Part shown: positions 41,120 through 49,773 of the stretch, in pieces
Numbering within the stretch: the first letter of the stretch is position 1
Layout of the letters: each line of letters starts with the position of its first letter
NCBI RefSeq assembly: GCF_004349055.1
Contig: NZ_SMKX01000019.1
Span: 1-64,000, forward strand
DNA: 64,000 nt
Source of the DNA: Kribbella antibiotica
GTDB taxonomy: Bacteria; Actinomycetota; Actinomycetes; Propionibacteriales; Kribbellaceae
Reading direction: 5' to 3'
The notes under the pieces: generated by a model
What the model saw: only the letters and a program-made list of their open reading frames with translations
What the model was told of the DNA's origin: nothing
The model's database searches: none
Program-made: the position numbers and the translations under genes

Positions 41120-42240
41120 CCAGTCACGACTCGCGTCTGCTGTTCGTCAGCCTGCACCACCCTGTGCAGGCTGACGAAGAACTTCCGAACGTCTTCAGCG
41201 AGTAGTTCCGGCACCTCCATGGCGGCGAAGTGGCCGCCACGGTCGAACTCGGACCAGTGCACGACGTCGTACAGGCGCTCGGCCAGCGGCCGGATCGACT
41301 GGGTGATGTCGTGCGCGAAGACTGCGACGCCCAACGGGACCGGGCAGGTCTGCGCGCGCCGCGGCACGTCGTGGTGCAGTCGCGCCGATGAGGCCGCCGT
41401 CGCCGTCAGCCAGTACAGGGCGATCCCGGTGAGCATCCGATCGTCGGTGATCTGCGAGCGCGGATCGGTCCACTGCGCGAAGCGCTCAGCGATCCAGGCC
41501 AGTTGGCCGACCGGTGAGTCGGTCAGCGCGTAGCCGATGGTCTGCGGAGTGAGGGCCTGCAGCGCCTGGTACGGCGGCCGGTTCGCCATCAGGTGCCGGA
41601 TCTTGTCCAGGCGGGCTTCCTCTCCAGCGGTCAGCTCGATACCGGCGTCGGGATCTGGCCGGGTCGGAAGATAGTTCACGTGCACCCCGGCAACGTGGTC
41701 GGGGGCGACCGCCCCGAGTGCCATCGAGATCCCCGCGCCGAAGTCGCCGCCCTGCGCCCCGTAGCGCTCGTATCCGAGGCGGCGCATGAGCTCGGCCCAG
41801 GCCCGTGCGATCCGGTCGAGGTCCCACCCGCGCTCGTGGGTCGGACCGGAGAATCCGAACCCGGGGATCGACGGGATCACCAGATGGAAGTCCCGCGACA
41901 GCGGCTCGATCACGTCGAGGAACTCCAGGAACGAACCTGGCCAGCCGTGGGTCAGGATCAGCGCGAGTGCATCCGGCCGCGCGCACCTGACATGGACGAA
42001 GTGGATGGTCTGATCATCGATCTCGGTGGTGAAGTGCGGAAGTTCGTTGAGGGTGGCCTCGTGGGCGCGCCAGTCGTAGCTGGTGCGCCAGTGGTCGGTC
42101 AGCTCCTTGAGTCGGGCCAGCGGGAAGCCGTAGTCGGACCCGGCGTCGGTCACTTCGTTCGGCCAGCGGGTGCGGGCCAGCCGGTCGGCCAGGTCGTCGA
42201 GATCGGCTTGGGGAACGGCGATACGGAACGGCTTGATCAT
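41116..42240 (-). CDS. Epoxide hydrolase (EHN domain family)
   Basis: This 374-residue protein has the N-terminal EHN segment (FRIAVPQADLDDLADRLART) and an alpha/beta-hydrolase core with oxyanion motif HGWPGSFLEF, nucleophile Asp in AQGGDFGAG, lid tyrosine region and His in RGGHFAAME. It opens epoxides to diols. ATG 42240 has AGGAG at 7 nt. It is divergent from a MarR gene, with a perfect operator between them that likely represses it. Confidence 0.9.
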   Translation of the reverse strand: MIKPFRIAVPQADLDDLADRLARTRWPNEVTDAGSDYGFPLARLKELTDHWRTSYDWRAHEATLNELPHFTTEIDDQTIHFVHVRCARPDALALILTHGWPGSFLEFLDVIEPLSRDFHLVIPSIPGFGFSGPTHERGWDLDRIARAWAELMRRLGYERYGAQGGDFGAGISMALGAVAPDHVAGVHVNYLPTRPDPDAGIELTAGEEARLDKIRHLMANRPPYQALQALTPQTIGYALTDSPVGQLAWIAERFAQWTDPRSQITDDRMLTGIALYWLTATAASSARLHHDVPRRAQTCPVPLGVAVFAHDITQSIRPLAERLYDVVHWSEFDRGGHFAAMEVPELLAEDVRKFFVSLHRVVQADEQQTRVVTG

Positions 42241-42272
42241 GTCCCTGCTCCTGCGGAATCGGCGGATGCCCA

Positions 42273-42295
42273 TAACGTTAGTCCATCTAACGTTA
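42273..42295. promoter_or_regulatory. MarR operator
   Basis: TAACGTTAG (42273-42281) and its exact inverse (42287-42295) flank TCCAT. The site lies 33 nt upstream of the epoxide hydrolase start and 58 nt before the MarR start. Confidence 0.75.
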
Positions 42296-42352
42296 GGAGT
42301 CCGAACGGTATCACGATCGTTCGCCCGCCGAACGATTCGATAGCATGCCCGG

Positions 42353-42829
42353 ATGGACGAGCCTGAGAATGAGGTGGCCAGGTGGGCGGCCATGCCGACC
42401 TGGGTGCTGAGCCAAGCCGCTCAGCACGGTTCGCGGCTGGTGGTCGACGGCTTCGCGTCCGTCGGTGCCCGCGGATATCACTATCGGCTGCTGGCGACGC
42501 TGGAGGACTTCGGGCCGGCCAGCCAGGCGGCGCTGGGTCGTCGGAGCGGCATTCACCTGAGTGACATGGTTGCGACGGTCAATGAGCTGGCGGAGCTGGG
42601 GCTCGTCGAGCGCGCGGCGGATCCCTCGGACCGTCGGCGCAACGTCATCACGCTGACGACGGCGGGCAAACGTCACCTTCGGCGCCTTGAAAGTCGCCTG
42701 GCGGCGGCTCAGGAGGAACTGCTTGCTCCGCTGTCGGCCGATGAGCGGCGCCGCCTGGTGGCACTTCTGGCGACACTGCTGGAGCACCACGACCGGCGAG
42801 CCGGGGTCCAGGAAGAGCGCTGGCGCTGA
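42353..42829 (+). CDS. MarR-family regulator
   Basis: This 158-residue regulator has a winged helix with GRRSGIHLSDMVATVNELAE as recognition region and the wing VERAADPSDRRRNVITLT, the D-x-R-R hallmark. TAGCAT (42341-42346) lies 6 nt before the ATG with no Shine-Dalgarno, so the mRNA is probably leaderless. It presumably binds the TAACGTTAG palindrome. Confidence 0.9.
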   Translation: MDEPENEVARWAAMPTWVLSQAAQHGSRLVVDGFASVGARGYHYRLLATLEDFGPASQAALGRRSGIHLSDMVATVNELAELGLVERAADPSDRRRNVITLTTAGKRHLRRLESRLAAAQEELLAPLSADERRRLVALLATLLEHHDRRAGVQEERWR

Positions 42830-42858
42830 CCGGGAGCCTGGATGGAACCGGCGAAGAT

Positions 42859-43473
42859 CTACAGCTCGACGCCGGGAGCGAACTGGTCCATCGAGACCTT
42901 GGCGGCCTCCAATGAGTCTTCCTCGGTTGTCGTGCCGGAACGGCGAACGACCTCCAGCCAGGCCCGCACGGACTGCTCGTTGAACTGCAGCATCTCGGGT
43001 GAGTCGGCGAACGTGACCGGGTCGTGGTCGTCCGGCAGACCGGCGACGTAGAGCGCTAGCCCCAGAAGACCGCCGTCCCAGCCAGGTCCGACGTACAGTG
43101 CGCCGCCTGCGCCAGGGGCCGGGATGTCCGTCACGACATGCTCCAGCTCGAGCTCCGTCGAGTTGTCCGGTGCCGGCTGCAGGCGGATCTCCAGCAGGCT
43201 GTTCGGGCCGCCGTAGCTGACCTTGAAGCGCTGGGGTGGCTCGCACTCGAGGACCTCGCCACCGGCCATGTCCTGCAGCTGGAAGCTTCCGCCGACCTGG
43301 AAGTCGCCGGTGGTCGGCCAGAACCAGCGGGCCAGCCGGGCCGGATCGGTCAGGGCGTCCCAGAGCTCCGCCGGAGTGGCGCGGTACGTCCGGCGCATCT
43401 TCAGGCTGACGGTCTCGCCGGTCCGGCCGACTTCGCGCTGGACGGCGTTGAGGTGCTCGAGAATGTCGATCAT
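42859..43473 (-). CDS. SRPBCC/AHSA1-domain protein
   Basis: This 204-residue START-like fold protein has RTYRATPAELWDALTDPARL and WFWPTTGDFQVGG, the usual AHSA1 signature, over residues about 25-150, then a family-typical C-terminal helix. It lies 48 bp downstream of ssb on the same strand. A TTGACT/TATATAAG stretch in the gap may be its own promoter. Ligand unknown. Confidence 0.88.
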   Translation of the reverse strand: MIDILEHLNAVQREVGRTGETVSLKMRRTYRATPAELWDALTDPARLARWFWPTTGDFQVGGSFQLQDMAGGEVLECEPPQRFKVSYGGPNSLLEIRLQPAPDNSTELELEHVVTDIPAPGAGGALYVGPGWDGGLLGLALYVAGLPDDHDPVTFADSPEMLQFNEQSVRAWLEVVRRSGTTTEEDSLEAAKVSMDQFAPGVEL

Positions 43474-43521
43474 GAAGGCCAGAATGCCGGGCTGGGCTTA
43501 TATAAGTCAAGCCTGAGATAG

Positions 43522-44049
43522 TCATGCGGCCTCGGCCTCCCGGGTAGTCGGGGTGAGGGGGAGTGAGGTCGCGGCGAACTCGTCGGGCGGGAAGGGCGCG
43601 ACGAGGTCAGGGTCGGGAAGCGAATGGCTGGACGAGTCAGCGGGCGCAGGTGCGGCTGTGGGGGTGTCCGGCCACGCGGCTTCGGCTCGGGGCGCGGACT
43701 TGGTGAAGATCGTGGTGCCTCTGGACAGGTCGTGGCCGACGGAGAGGGCTTCGAGGACCACTTTTGAGCGGCGTTCGCCGTCGTCGGTGGTCCACTCGTA
43801 GGTGCGGAGCCGGCCGGTGATGATGACCGGCTGACCCACGTGGACCGATTCGAAGGTGTTCTGCGCCAGGCCGCGCCAGCACTCGACGTTGAACCAGGTG
43901 GTTGGCCGGTCGACCCAGCCCTGGTCGGCCTGGAAATACCGTGGGGTGGAGCCGATCCGGAAGGTCACCTGCGGCGTCCGCCCGCCGACTTCCCTGAACT
44001 GGGGCTTGCTGCCGACCCAGCCCTGCACTGTCACGTAGGTCTCACTCAT
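43522..44049 (-). CDS. ssb: Single-stranded DNA-binding protein paralogue
   Basis: This 175-residue protein has one OB fold (residues about 3-110: TYVTVQGWVG, TTWFNVECWRGLAQNTF, VIITGRLRTYEW) and a Pro/Ala/Ser-rich tail. The tail ends TTREAEAA and lacks the acidic D-D-x-(I/V/L)-P-F tip that recruits repair and replication proteins in housekeeping SSB, so this is a secondary SSB. It is divergent from ettA. The start is ATG 44049, with AAAGGA 11 nt upstream. Confidence 0.9.
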   Translation of the reverse strand: MSETYVTVQGWVGSKPQFREVGGRTPQVTFRIGSTPRYFQADQGWVDRPTTWFNVECWRGLAQNTFESVHVGQPVIITGRLRTYEWTTDDGERRSKVVLEALSVGHDLSRGTTIFTKSAPRAEAAWPDTPTAAPAPADSSSHSLPDPDLVAPFPPDEFAATSLPLTPTTREAEAA

Positions 44050-44181
44050 CCTGGCCGCCGTCCTTTCGATCGCGTTGTCACCGGAGAAGATGCACGCGAT
44101 CGGGGCCGGAATCGGCGCCGACCTCAGGGCCTGTGGACAACCGGTTGGGCTCAGGCGGTGCCGAGCGCATAGGCTCTGGGT

Positions 44182-45864
44182 ATGGCGGAATTCATCTATA
44201 CCCTTCGCAACGTCCGGAAGGCGTTCGGCGACAAGGTCGTTCTCGACGACGTCACGCTGAACTTCCTGACCGGGGCGAAGATCGGCGTGGTCGGGCCGAA
44301 CGGCACCGGCAAGTCCTCGCTGTTCAAGATCATGGCGGGCATCGACCACGCGTCCAACGGTGAAGCCCGGCTGGCGGAGGACGCCACGGTCGGGATCCTG
44401 TTGCAGGAACCGCCGCTGAGCGAAGGCAAGACCGTGCTGCAGAACGTCGAGGAAGGGGTCGGCGACACCAAGCAGAAGCTCGACCGCTTCAACGAGATCT
44501 CTGCCGAGCTGGCCGACCCGGACGCGGACTACGACACGCTGCTCGGCGAGATGGGCGACCTGCAGACCGAGCTCGACCACCGCAACGCGTGGGACGTCGA
44601 TGCTCAGCTCGAGCAGGCGATGGACGCGCTGCGGTGCCCGCCGGGCGACGTGCTGGTCGACAACCTGTCCGGTGGTGAGCGCCGCCGGGTCGCGCTGTGC
44701 AAGCTGCTGCTGCAGCAGCCCGACCTGCTGCTCCTCGATGAGCCCACCAACCACCTGGACGCTGAGTCCGTGCTGTGGCTGGAGCAGCACCTGCAGAAGT
44801 ATCCGGGCGCCGTCCTGGCGATCACCCACGACCGGTACTTCCTGGACAACGTCGCCGAGTGGATCCTGGAAATGGACCGCGGCAAGACCTACGGGTACGA
44901 GGGCAACTACTCGAAGTACCTGGAGACCAAGCAGCAGCGGCTCGTCGTCGAGGGCGCGAAGGACGCGAAGCGGGCGAAGATCCTGGAGCGCGAGCTCGAG
45001 TGGGTCCGGTCGAACGCGAAGGCCCGGCAGACCAAGAGCAAGTCCCGGCTGGCCCGCTACGAGGAGCTCGCGGCCGAGGCCGAGCGCTCCAAGAAGCTGG
45101 ACATCGACGAGATCAACATCCCGGCCGGACCGCGGCTGGGCAGCACGGTGCTCGAGGTCTCCAAGCTGGAGAAGGGCTTCGGCGACCGCACGCTGATCGA
45201 CGGCCTCAGCTTCAGCCTCCCGCGGGCCGGCATCGTCGGTATCGTCGGCCCGAACGGCGTCGGCAAGTCGACGCTGTTCCGGATGATCATCGGCGAGGAG
45301 CAGCCGGATGCCGGCAGCCTGAAGCTCGGCGAGACGGTCAAGATCTCGTACGTCGACCAGTCCCGCGGCGGCCTGGACCCGAAGAAGACGGTCTGGCAGC
45401 AGGTCTCGGACGAGCTCGACTACATCAAGGTCGCGAACTTCGAGATGCCGAGCCGGGCGTATGTCGCCTCGTTCGGGTTCAAGGGCCCGGACCAGCAGAA
45501 GCCGACCGGCGTTCTGTCCGGTGGTGAGCGCAACCGGCTGAACCTGGCGCTGACGCTGAAGATGGGCGGCAACCTGCTGCTCCTCGACGAGCCGACCAAC
45601 GACCTGGACGTCGAGACCTTGCAGTCCCTCGAGGACGCACTGCTCGAGTTCCCGGGCTGCGCTGTGGTCGTCTCCCACGACCGGTGGTTCCTGGACCGCG
45701 TGGCGACCCACATCATGGCCTGGGAAGGCACCGACGAGGACCCGGCCAAGTGGTTCTGGTTCGAGGGTAACTTCGCGTCGTACGAGGCGAACAAGGTCGA
45801 GCGGCTCGGCCCGGAGGCGGCCCGCCCGCACCGCGTCACGCACCGCAAGCTCACGCGCGACTGA
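44182..45864 (+). CDS. ettA: ABC-F ATPase, energy-dependent translational throttle protein
   Basis: This 560-residue cytosolic tandem ABC protein has Walker A GPNGTGKSS and GPNGVGKST, signature LSGGERRRV and LSGGERNRL, Walker B LLLLDEPTNHLD and LLLLDEPTNDLD, with the EttA arm between about 95 and 140 and the linker near 255-305. It binds the ribosomal E-site and gates translation by energy status. TAGGCT (44170-44175) lies 6 nt before the ATG and no Shine-Dalgarno is visible, so it is likely leaderless. Confidence 0.96.
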   Translation: MAEFIYTLRNVRKAFGDKVVLDDVTLNFLTGAKIGVVGPNGTGKSSLFKIMAGIDHASNGEARLAEDATVGILLQEPPLSEGKTVLQNVEEGVGDTKQKLDRFNEISAELADPDADYDTLLGEMGDLQTELDHRNAWDVDAQLEQAMDALRCPPGDVLVDNLSGGERRRVALCKLLLQQPDLLLLDEPTNHLDAESVLWLEQHLQKYPGAVLAITHDRYFLDNVAEWILEMDRGKTYGYEGNYSKYLETKQQRLVVEGAKDAKRAKILERELEWVRSNAKARQTKSKSRLARYEELAAEAERSKKLDIDEINIPAGPRLGSTVLEVSKLEKGFGDRTLIDGLSFSLPRAGIVGIVGPNGVGKSTLFRMIIGEEQPDAGSLKLGETVKISYVDQSRGGLDPKKTVWQQVSDELDYIKVANFEMPSRAYVASFGFKGPDQQKPTGVLSGGERNRLNLALTLKMGGNLLLLDEPTNDLDVETLQSLEDALLEFPGCAVVVSHDRWFLDRVATHIMAWEGTDEDPAKWFWFEGNFASYEANKVERLGPEAARPHRVTHRKLTRD

Positions 45865-45876
45865 TCCTGAAGCACT

Positions 45877-45916
45877 GAAGAACCCCGGACGACCGAGAGG
45901 CCGCCCGGGGTTCTTC
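45877..45916. terminator. Bidirectional terminator hairpin
   Basis: GAAGAACCCCGG (45877-45888) pairs perfectly with 45905-45916 over a 16-nt loop. It lies between the convergent ettA and metalloprotease genes; the A/T-rich stem base provides a U-run in both directions. Confidence 0.85.
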
Positions 45917-45927
45917 ACGTTGCCGAC

Positions 45928-46734
45928 TTACGTACCGGGCTTCGGGTAGAGCAGGTTGAGGACCTGGCGGTCGTCGCTGGACGGGTGCGTGCTCCAGCCC
46001 GGCCCGACGGTTCCGCTCATCAAGCAGCTGTTGGTGGATGAGTTGTGGTCAAGGCCGAGGGCGTGCCCCAGCTCGTGGCAGGTGGTCTTGGCGCGCTGTG
46101 TGGTGTTGGTGAGCAGACGCGTGTTGAGCTCGACCGAGGCTGGGCCCGATGGAGCGTTCGCCGCCCACCTGGTCAGGCCGTACCAGGATTCCGCGCTGTT
46201 GACCGCGTAGACGTGTACGCAGTGCCGGCCGCCACCGGGGCAACCCTCGGTGTACCAGCGGTAGTAGGAATCGATCCCCAGTGCCTGGTTCCAGTCGTTC
46301 ACCGCAGCCGTGACCGGGTAGCCGGCTGGGGTGTGGTCCAGGAAGTAGACCTGCGGGTCGTTGAACTGGTTGTAGGCCCACGCGTGGCTGCACCACGCGC
46401 CTGCCGTACCGACGATGGGCGAGCAGGCGAGCACCCCCGATGGGCCCATCGTCTGGCCGGCGGGTACGACGCCCTGCACGCCCTTGGCGCGCAGCTCGGC
46501 GCGGAGCTTCTCGGCTGATCCGGCGGGCTCGTACCGGGTCATGCTCGTGACTGCGCCGAGCGCGTTCCGCTCGATCACGACGACCTCGTCGTCGGCAACC
46601 GTCGGTGCGGCGGCAGGTGCCTTGTCGGCCACGGGGGCGGCGCCGGCCGCGACTCCCCACGGCGAAATCGCGACGGCGACGGCGAACAGCGAAGCCGCTG
46701 CCGTCACCACAATCCTTCGTCTGACATGCCTCAC
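45928..46734 (-). CDS. Secreted matrixin-like zinc metalloprotease
   Basis: This 268-residue protein starts with a signal peptide (RRR followed by a hydrophobic run, cleavage near residue 33). After a pro-like segment comes a catalytic domain with the zinc motif HELGHALGLDH and a Met-turn SCLMSG, the metzincin/matrixin pattern. Cys pairs (CSPIVGTAGAWCSH, CPGGGRHC) suggest disulfides. It probably degrades extracellular protein. Confidence 0.88.
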   Translation of the reverse strand: MRHVRRRIVVTAAASLFAVAVAISPWGVAAGAAPVADKAPAAAPTVADDEVVVIERNALGAVTSMTRYEPAGSAEKLRAELRAKGVQGVVPAGQTMGPSGVLACSPIVGTAGAWCSHAWAYNQFNDPQVYFLDHTPAGYPVTAAVNDWNQALGIDSYYRWYTEGCPGGGRHCVHVYAVNSAESWYGLTRWAANAPSGPASVELNTRLLTNTTQRAKTTCHELGHALGLDHNSSTNSCLMSGTVGPGWSTHPSSDDRQVLNLLYPKPGT

Positions 46735-46880
46735 GGGTGTTCCTCTCTCGGGGCGGACACCGGTCCGGGGACCGGCGAGGAATTCCCATCAGAACGCACA
46801 AAATCCGGAACCGGCCAGGCTTCGGAACCGGCAGCTCCCGAAACTGCCGGTGTTCGATTGTTCACCGTCAGTCGCTTGAT

Positions 46881-46923
46881 ACTTAGCCCTTGCGCTAAGT
46901 GTTGAGGATGGTTAATACTTAGC
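46881..46923. promoter_or_regulatory. ArsR-type operator sites
   Basis: ACTTAGC (46881-46887) faces GCTAAGT (46894-46900), and a third ACTTAGC half-site lies at 46917-46923, overlapping the likely -10 (AATACTT) 6 nt before the ArsR ATG. Confidence 0.6.
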
Positions 46924-46926
46924 CGC

Positions 46927-47262
46927 ATGGCACAGTATCTAGGCGAGGTGGACGGCGTGTTCGTCGCGCTCGCAGACCCGACCCGGCGCGACGTGATCCG
47001 CCGGCTCGGGCGCGGTCCGACGAGCGTGGGGGAGTTGGCGGCGGAGTTTCCAATGACGCTGCCCTCTTTCATGAAGCACGTCCGCACGCTCGAGACGAAC
47101 GGTCTGATCCGGACGGTGAAGACCGGCCGGGTGCGGACCTGTGTGCTCAATCGTGAGCGGCTGGCGCTGGTCGACAACTGGCTCGACGAGCAGCGGCGGA
47201 TCTGGGAAGACCGCACCGACCGGCTGGACCGCTTTGTCACCGAATCGATGGAGGAGCAGTAG
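46927..47262 (+). CDS. ArsR-family regulator
   Basis: This 111-residue winged-helix repressor (VALADPTRRDVIRRLGRG, PSFMKHVRTLETNGLIRT) lacks metal-binding cysteines. It directly abuts an AHSA1 gene, the common ArsR-SRPBCC arrangement, with a DHFR-like gene next in the operon. It probably autoregulates via the ACTTAGC sites; the ATG lies 6 nt from the presumed -10, so the mRNA may be leaderless. Confidence 0.9.
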   Translation: MAQYLGEVDGVFVALADPTRRDVIRRLGRGPTSVGELAAEFPMTLPSFMKHVRTLETNGLIRTVKTGRVRTCVLNRERLALVDNWLDEQRRIWEDRTDRLDRFVTESMEEQ

Positions 47263-47733
47263 ATGAACCCCGATCTCGACCTCACCCTGGAGCGGATCAT
47301 CCGCGCGCCGCGAGCTGTGGTGTGGCGTGCGTGGACCGAGCCTGACCGCTTTGAGAAGTGGTGGGTCCCGGCGCCTACCGTATGCCGGGTCGAACGGCTG
47401 GAGGCTCGGCCCGGCGGCGCACTGGTCACCCGGATGAGCGACGACGGCGTGGACTTCGTGCCGCATCTCGACGCAACCTTCCTGGCCGCCGATGAGCTCG
47501 AGCGAATCGTGTTCACCAACGCGATCGACAGTGCGTGGCGGCCGGGTAGCCCGGAGCAGGTCACGATGGTGGCCGAGATCACGCTGGCCGATCATCCCGA
47601 CGGGACCGACTACCGGATCGTCGTACGGCATGCCGATCGGGACTCCAGGAATCGCCATGCGGCGTTGGGGTTTGCCGATGGCTGGGGGACTGTCACCAAG
47701 CAGCTTGCCGAGTTGGCGGAGGAGACGCGATGA
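47263..47733 (+). CDS. SRPBCC/AHSA1-domain protein
   Basis: This 156-residue START-like protein has the AHSA1 opening (LERIIRAPRAVVWRAWTEPD, FEKWWVPA) and the closing helix GWGTVTKQLAELA. ATG directly follows the ArsR stop, with GGAGGAG 5-8 nt upstream inside that gene, so they are coupled. It overlaps the next gene by ATGA. Ligand unknown. Confidence 0.92.
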   Translation: MNPDLDLTLERIIRAPRAVVWRAWTEPDRFEKWWVPAPTVCRVERLEARPGGALVTRMSDDGVDFVPHLDATFLAADELERIVFTNAIDSAWRPGSPEQVTMVAEITLADHPDGTDYRIVVRHADRDSRNRHAALGFADGWGTVTKQLAELAEETR

Positions 47734-48350
47734 GGATCGTACTGACGGAGTTCGTCACGCTGGACGGTGTCAGCCAAGGTCCCGGTTCGCCGACCGAGGA
47801 CACGACCGACGGATTCAGCCGCGGTGGCTGGCTGGTCCCGTTCATCGATGAGGTGTTTGTACGGCGCACTGCCGAGTGGCTGACCCTGGCCGACGGGTTG
47901 CTGCTCGGTCGGCGCACGTACGACGCCTTCGCGCGCGACTGGCCGCAGATCACGGACCCCGACGACCCGTTCACCGAGCGGATGAACGCACTGCCGAAGT
48001 ACGTCGTGAGCAGCACGTTGGCCGAAGGCAGCTGGAATCCGACGACGGTTGTCAGCGGTCTCGAGGGCGTTGCGGAGTTGAAGAAACTGCCGGGGAACGA
48101 ACTGCAGATCCACGGCAGTGCGAGGCTCGGCAATGCCCTGCTGAAGGCGGGTCTGGTCGACCTCGTGCGGTTGGCGGTCGCGCCGACGGTGATCGGGGCC
48201 GGGCGTCGGCTGTTCGAGCACCCGGGCGATACGGCCGGGTTGAGGCTGGCCAAGCACGAGGCGACCCCGAGCGGTCTGTTGCTGCTGGAGTACGAGGCGG
48301 TCGGCGCCGCGCGGATGGCGGAGTACGAAGGCGTTACCGCGTTTGTCTGA
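47730..48350 (+). CDS. Dihydrofolate reductase-family protein (RibD C-terminal domain)
   Basis: This 206-residue RibD_C/DHFR-fold protein has RIVLTEFVTLDGVSQGPG at the N-terminus, ADGLLLGRRTYDAFA and LQIHGSARLGNALLKAGLVD for cofactor binding. It is the third gene of the ArsR-SRPBCC operon, linked by an ATGA overlap. It is probably an NADPH reductase of unknown substrate, not the housekeeping FolA or RibD. Its 3' end overlaps the convergent phosphotransferase by 17 bp. Confidence 0.9.
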   Translation: MRIVLTEFVTLDGVSQGPGSPTEDTTDGFSRGGWLVPFIDEVFVRRTAEWLTLADGLLLGRRTYDAFARDWPQITDPDDPFTERMNALPKYVVSSTLAEGSWNPTTVVSGLEGVAELKKLPGNELQIHGSARLGNALLKAGLVDLVRLAVAPTVIGAGRRLFEHPGDTAGLRLAKHEATPSGLLLLEYEAVGAARMAEYEGVTAFV

Positions 48351-49200
48351 AGTCTTCCAGGACGCGTTCGATGACTGTGAAGTCCGCGTTGACAGCGGCC
48401 TTCCAGAGTGCCCAGCCGCGGGCGCGTGCCCAGGTGCCCGCGTCCTGCCGCACGGCGGTTCGGAAGGTTTCGCGGGCTGCGCCGGTGAAGAAGGTGTACG
48501 CGATCGCCAGGTCGCAGGCCGGATCGCCGACGCCTGAGGTGCCGAAATCGATGACGGCCGACAGGCCTCCGTCCCGCACCAACAGGTTGCCGTAGGCAAT
48601 ATCGCCGTGGAACCACACCGGCGGTCGGTCGTAGGGATTGCTCAGAGCTGCGTTCCAGACCTCCGTGGCCAGGTCGGCATCGATCCTGTCCTTCAAGGAA
48701 ACAAGGGCTTCGACGGTATCGGAGTGATAGTGCGCGGGCGGCGCGCCGCGGTAGAAGGTGTGCTCGCCTGCCGGCGGTCCGCCGGTCGCGTCGCACCGCT
48801 GGAGTGCGAGCACGAAATCAGCGATTGCCCGGGCGAACTCGTCCAGGTCCGGAACGGTTTCGACGGAGACCGTCTCGCCCGGGATCCAGCGCCGTACGGC
48901 CCAAGGGTGTGGGTAGCCCTGGCCTGGCTCGCCTTTGGCAACGGCTTCGGGGATCGCGACCGGGAGGGCGGGCGCCAGGATCGGCAGCCAGTGGTGTTCC
49001 TTGTCGACGGCAGCCACGTACCTCGCCGCTGTCGGAAGGCGAACGGTCAGTTCGGAGCCGAGCCGGTACGTGCGGTTGTCCCAGCCGTCGACCTTCACCG
49101 GAGTGATCGGCAGTCCGGCCCACTGCGGGAACTGGTCGGCGATGAGCCGGCCGACGAGCGCGGCGTCGACTCCGGCGCGGCCGTCCTGGTGGTTCGTCAT
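48334..49200 (-). CDS. Aminoglycoside phosphotransferase-family kinase
   Basis: This 288-residue APH/choline-kinase-fold enzyme has the catalytic loop WFHGDIAYGNLLV, the DFG-like VIDFGTSGVGDPACDL and the N-lobe VDGWDNRTYRLG. The family phosphorylates aminoglycosides, macrolides or metabolites; the substrate here is not determinable. No resistance or antibiotic genes adjoin it. Confidence 0.9.
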   Translation of the reverse strand: MTNHQDGRAGVDAALVGRLIADQFPQWAGLPITPVKVDGWDNRTYRLGSELTVRLPTAARYVAAVDKEHHWLPILAPALPVAIPEAVAKGEPGQGYPHPWAVRRWIPGETVSVETVPDLDEFARAIADFVLALQRCDATGGPPAGEHTFYRGAPPAHYHSDTVEALVSLKDRIDADLATEVWNAALSNPYDRPPVWFHGDIAYGNLLVRDGGLSAVIDFGTSGVGDPACDLAIAYTFFTGAARETFRTAVRQDAGTWARARGWALWKAAVNADFTVIERVLEDFRQTR

Positions 49201-49241
49201 GGCCCGAGTTTCCCGGATGGACAGTTCCGGGGACCAACGGT

Positions 49242-49676
49242 TTAGTCGGCGGCTACAGAGTCGGTGAGGAACGCGAGGATCGTGCGCAGTTCCTCGTCGG
49301 TGCGTGTCGCCAGCACGGCCTGCATGCGCGCGCCCTGTTCGACGTACATCGGCATGAAGGTTTTCTGGATGGCCTCTGTCGAGGCTGTCACCACGACCTT
49401 GCGGCGGTCGGCGCGATCGGGGCTGCGGGTGACGAAGCCGTGTGCCTCGAGCCGGTCGAGCACCCCGGTGACCGTGCCGGAGGTGAGGCCGCTGTACTCC
49501 GCGAGTTGCCGTGGGGTGAGCGGGCCGTGCGTTTGCAGCAGTGTCATGAACTGCGAGTCGCTGGCGCCGAGCCCGAGCTTGGCGGAGACGGAGTGGTTGA
49601 ACAGGATCACGTCCGCGATGAACCGGATCATTTGCTGCTGGATCCTCGCGGCGAGCTCTTTGCTGGCATTGGTCAT
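49242..49676 (-). CDS. MarR-family regulator
   Basis: This 144-residue regulator has winged helix PRQLAEYSGLTSGTVTGVLD and wing RSPDRADRRKVVVTAS. ATG 49676 has GAGG 6 nt upstream; a longer frame runs through the intergenic operator. It is divergent from an FAD monooxygenase and likely represses it through the sites at 49722-49746. Confidence 0.88.
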   Translation of the reverse strand: MTNASKELAARIQQQMIRFIADVILFNHSVSAKLGLGASDSQFMTLLQTHGPLTPRQLAEYSGLTSGTVTGVLDRLEAHGFVTRSPDRADRRKVVVTASTEAIQKTFMPMYVEQGARMQAVLATRTDEELRTILAFLTDSVAAD

Positions 49677-49721
49677 GGTCCGCCTCAGCATAGAGGGCTT
49701 GCTTTTCTCTCGGATCTCCAA

Positions 49722-49746
49722 GATACTCATTGTATCAAGATACTTG
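49722..49746. promoter_or_regulatory. Putative MarR operator
   Basis: GATAC-TCATT-GTATC (49722-49736) is directly followed by CAAG-ATA-CTTG (49736-49746). Together they cover the gap between the divergent MarR and monooxygenase genes. Confidence 0.6.
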
Positions 49747-49773
49747 AAGGTGCGAGATAATTGAGGAGAATTC

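Noticed and set aside
44050-45918. Extension of the ssb frame opposite ettA
   Set aside because: Low-quality antisense translation; the SSB fold begins at MSETYVTVQ (44049).
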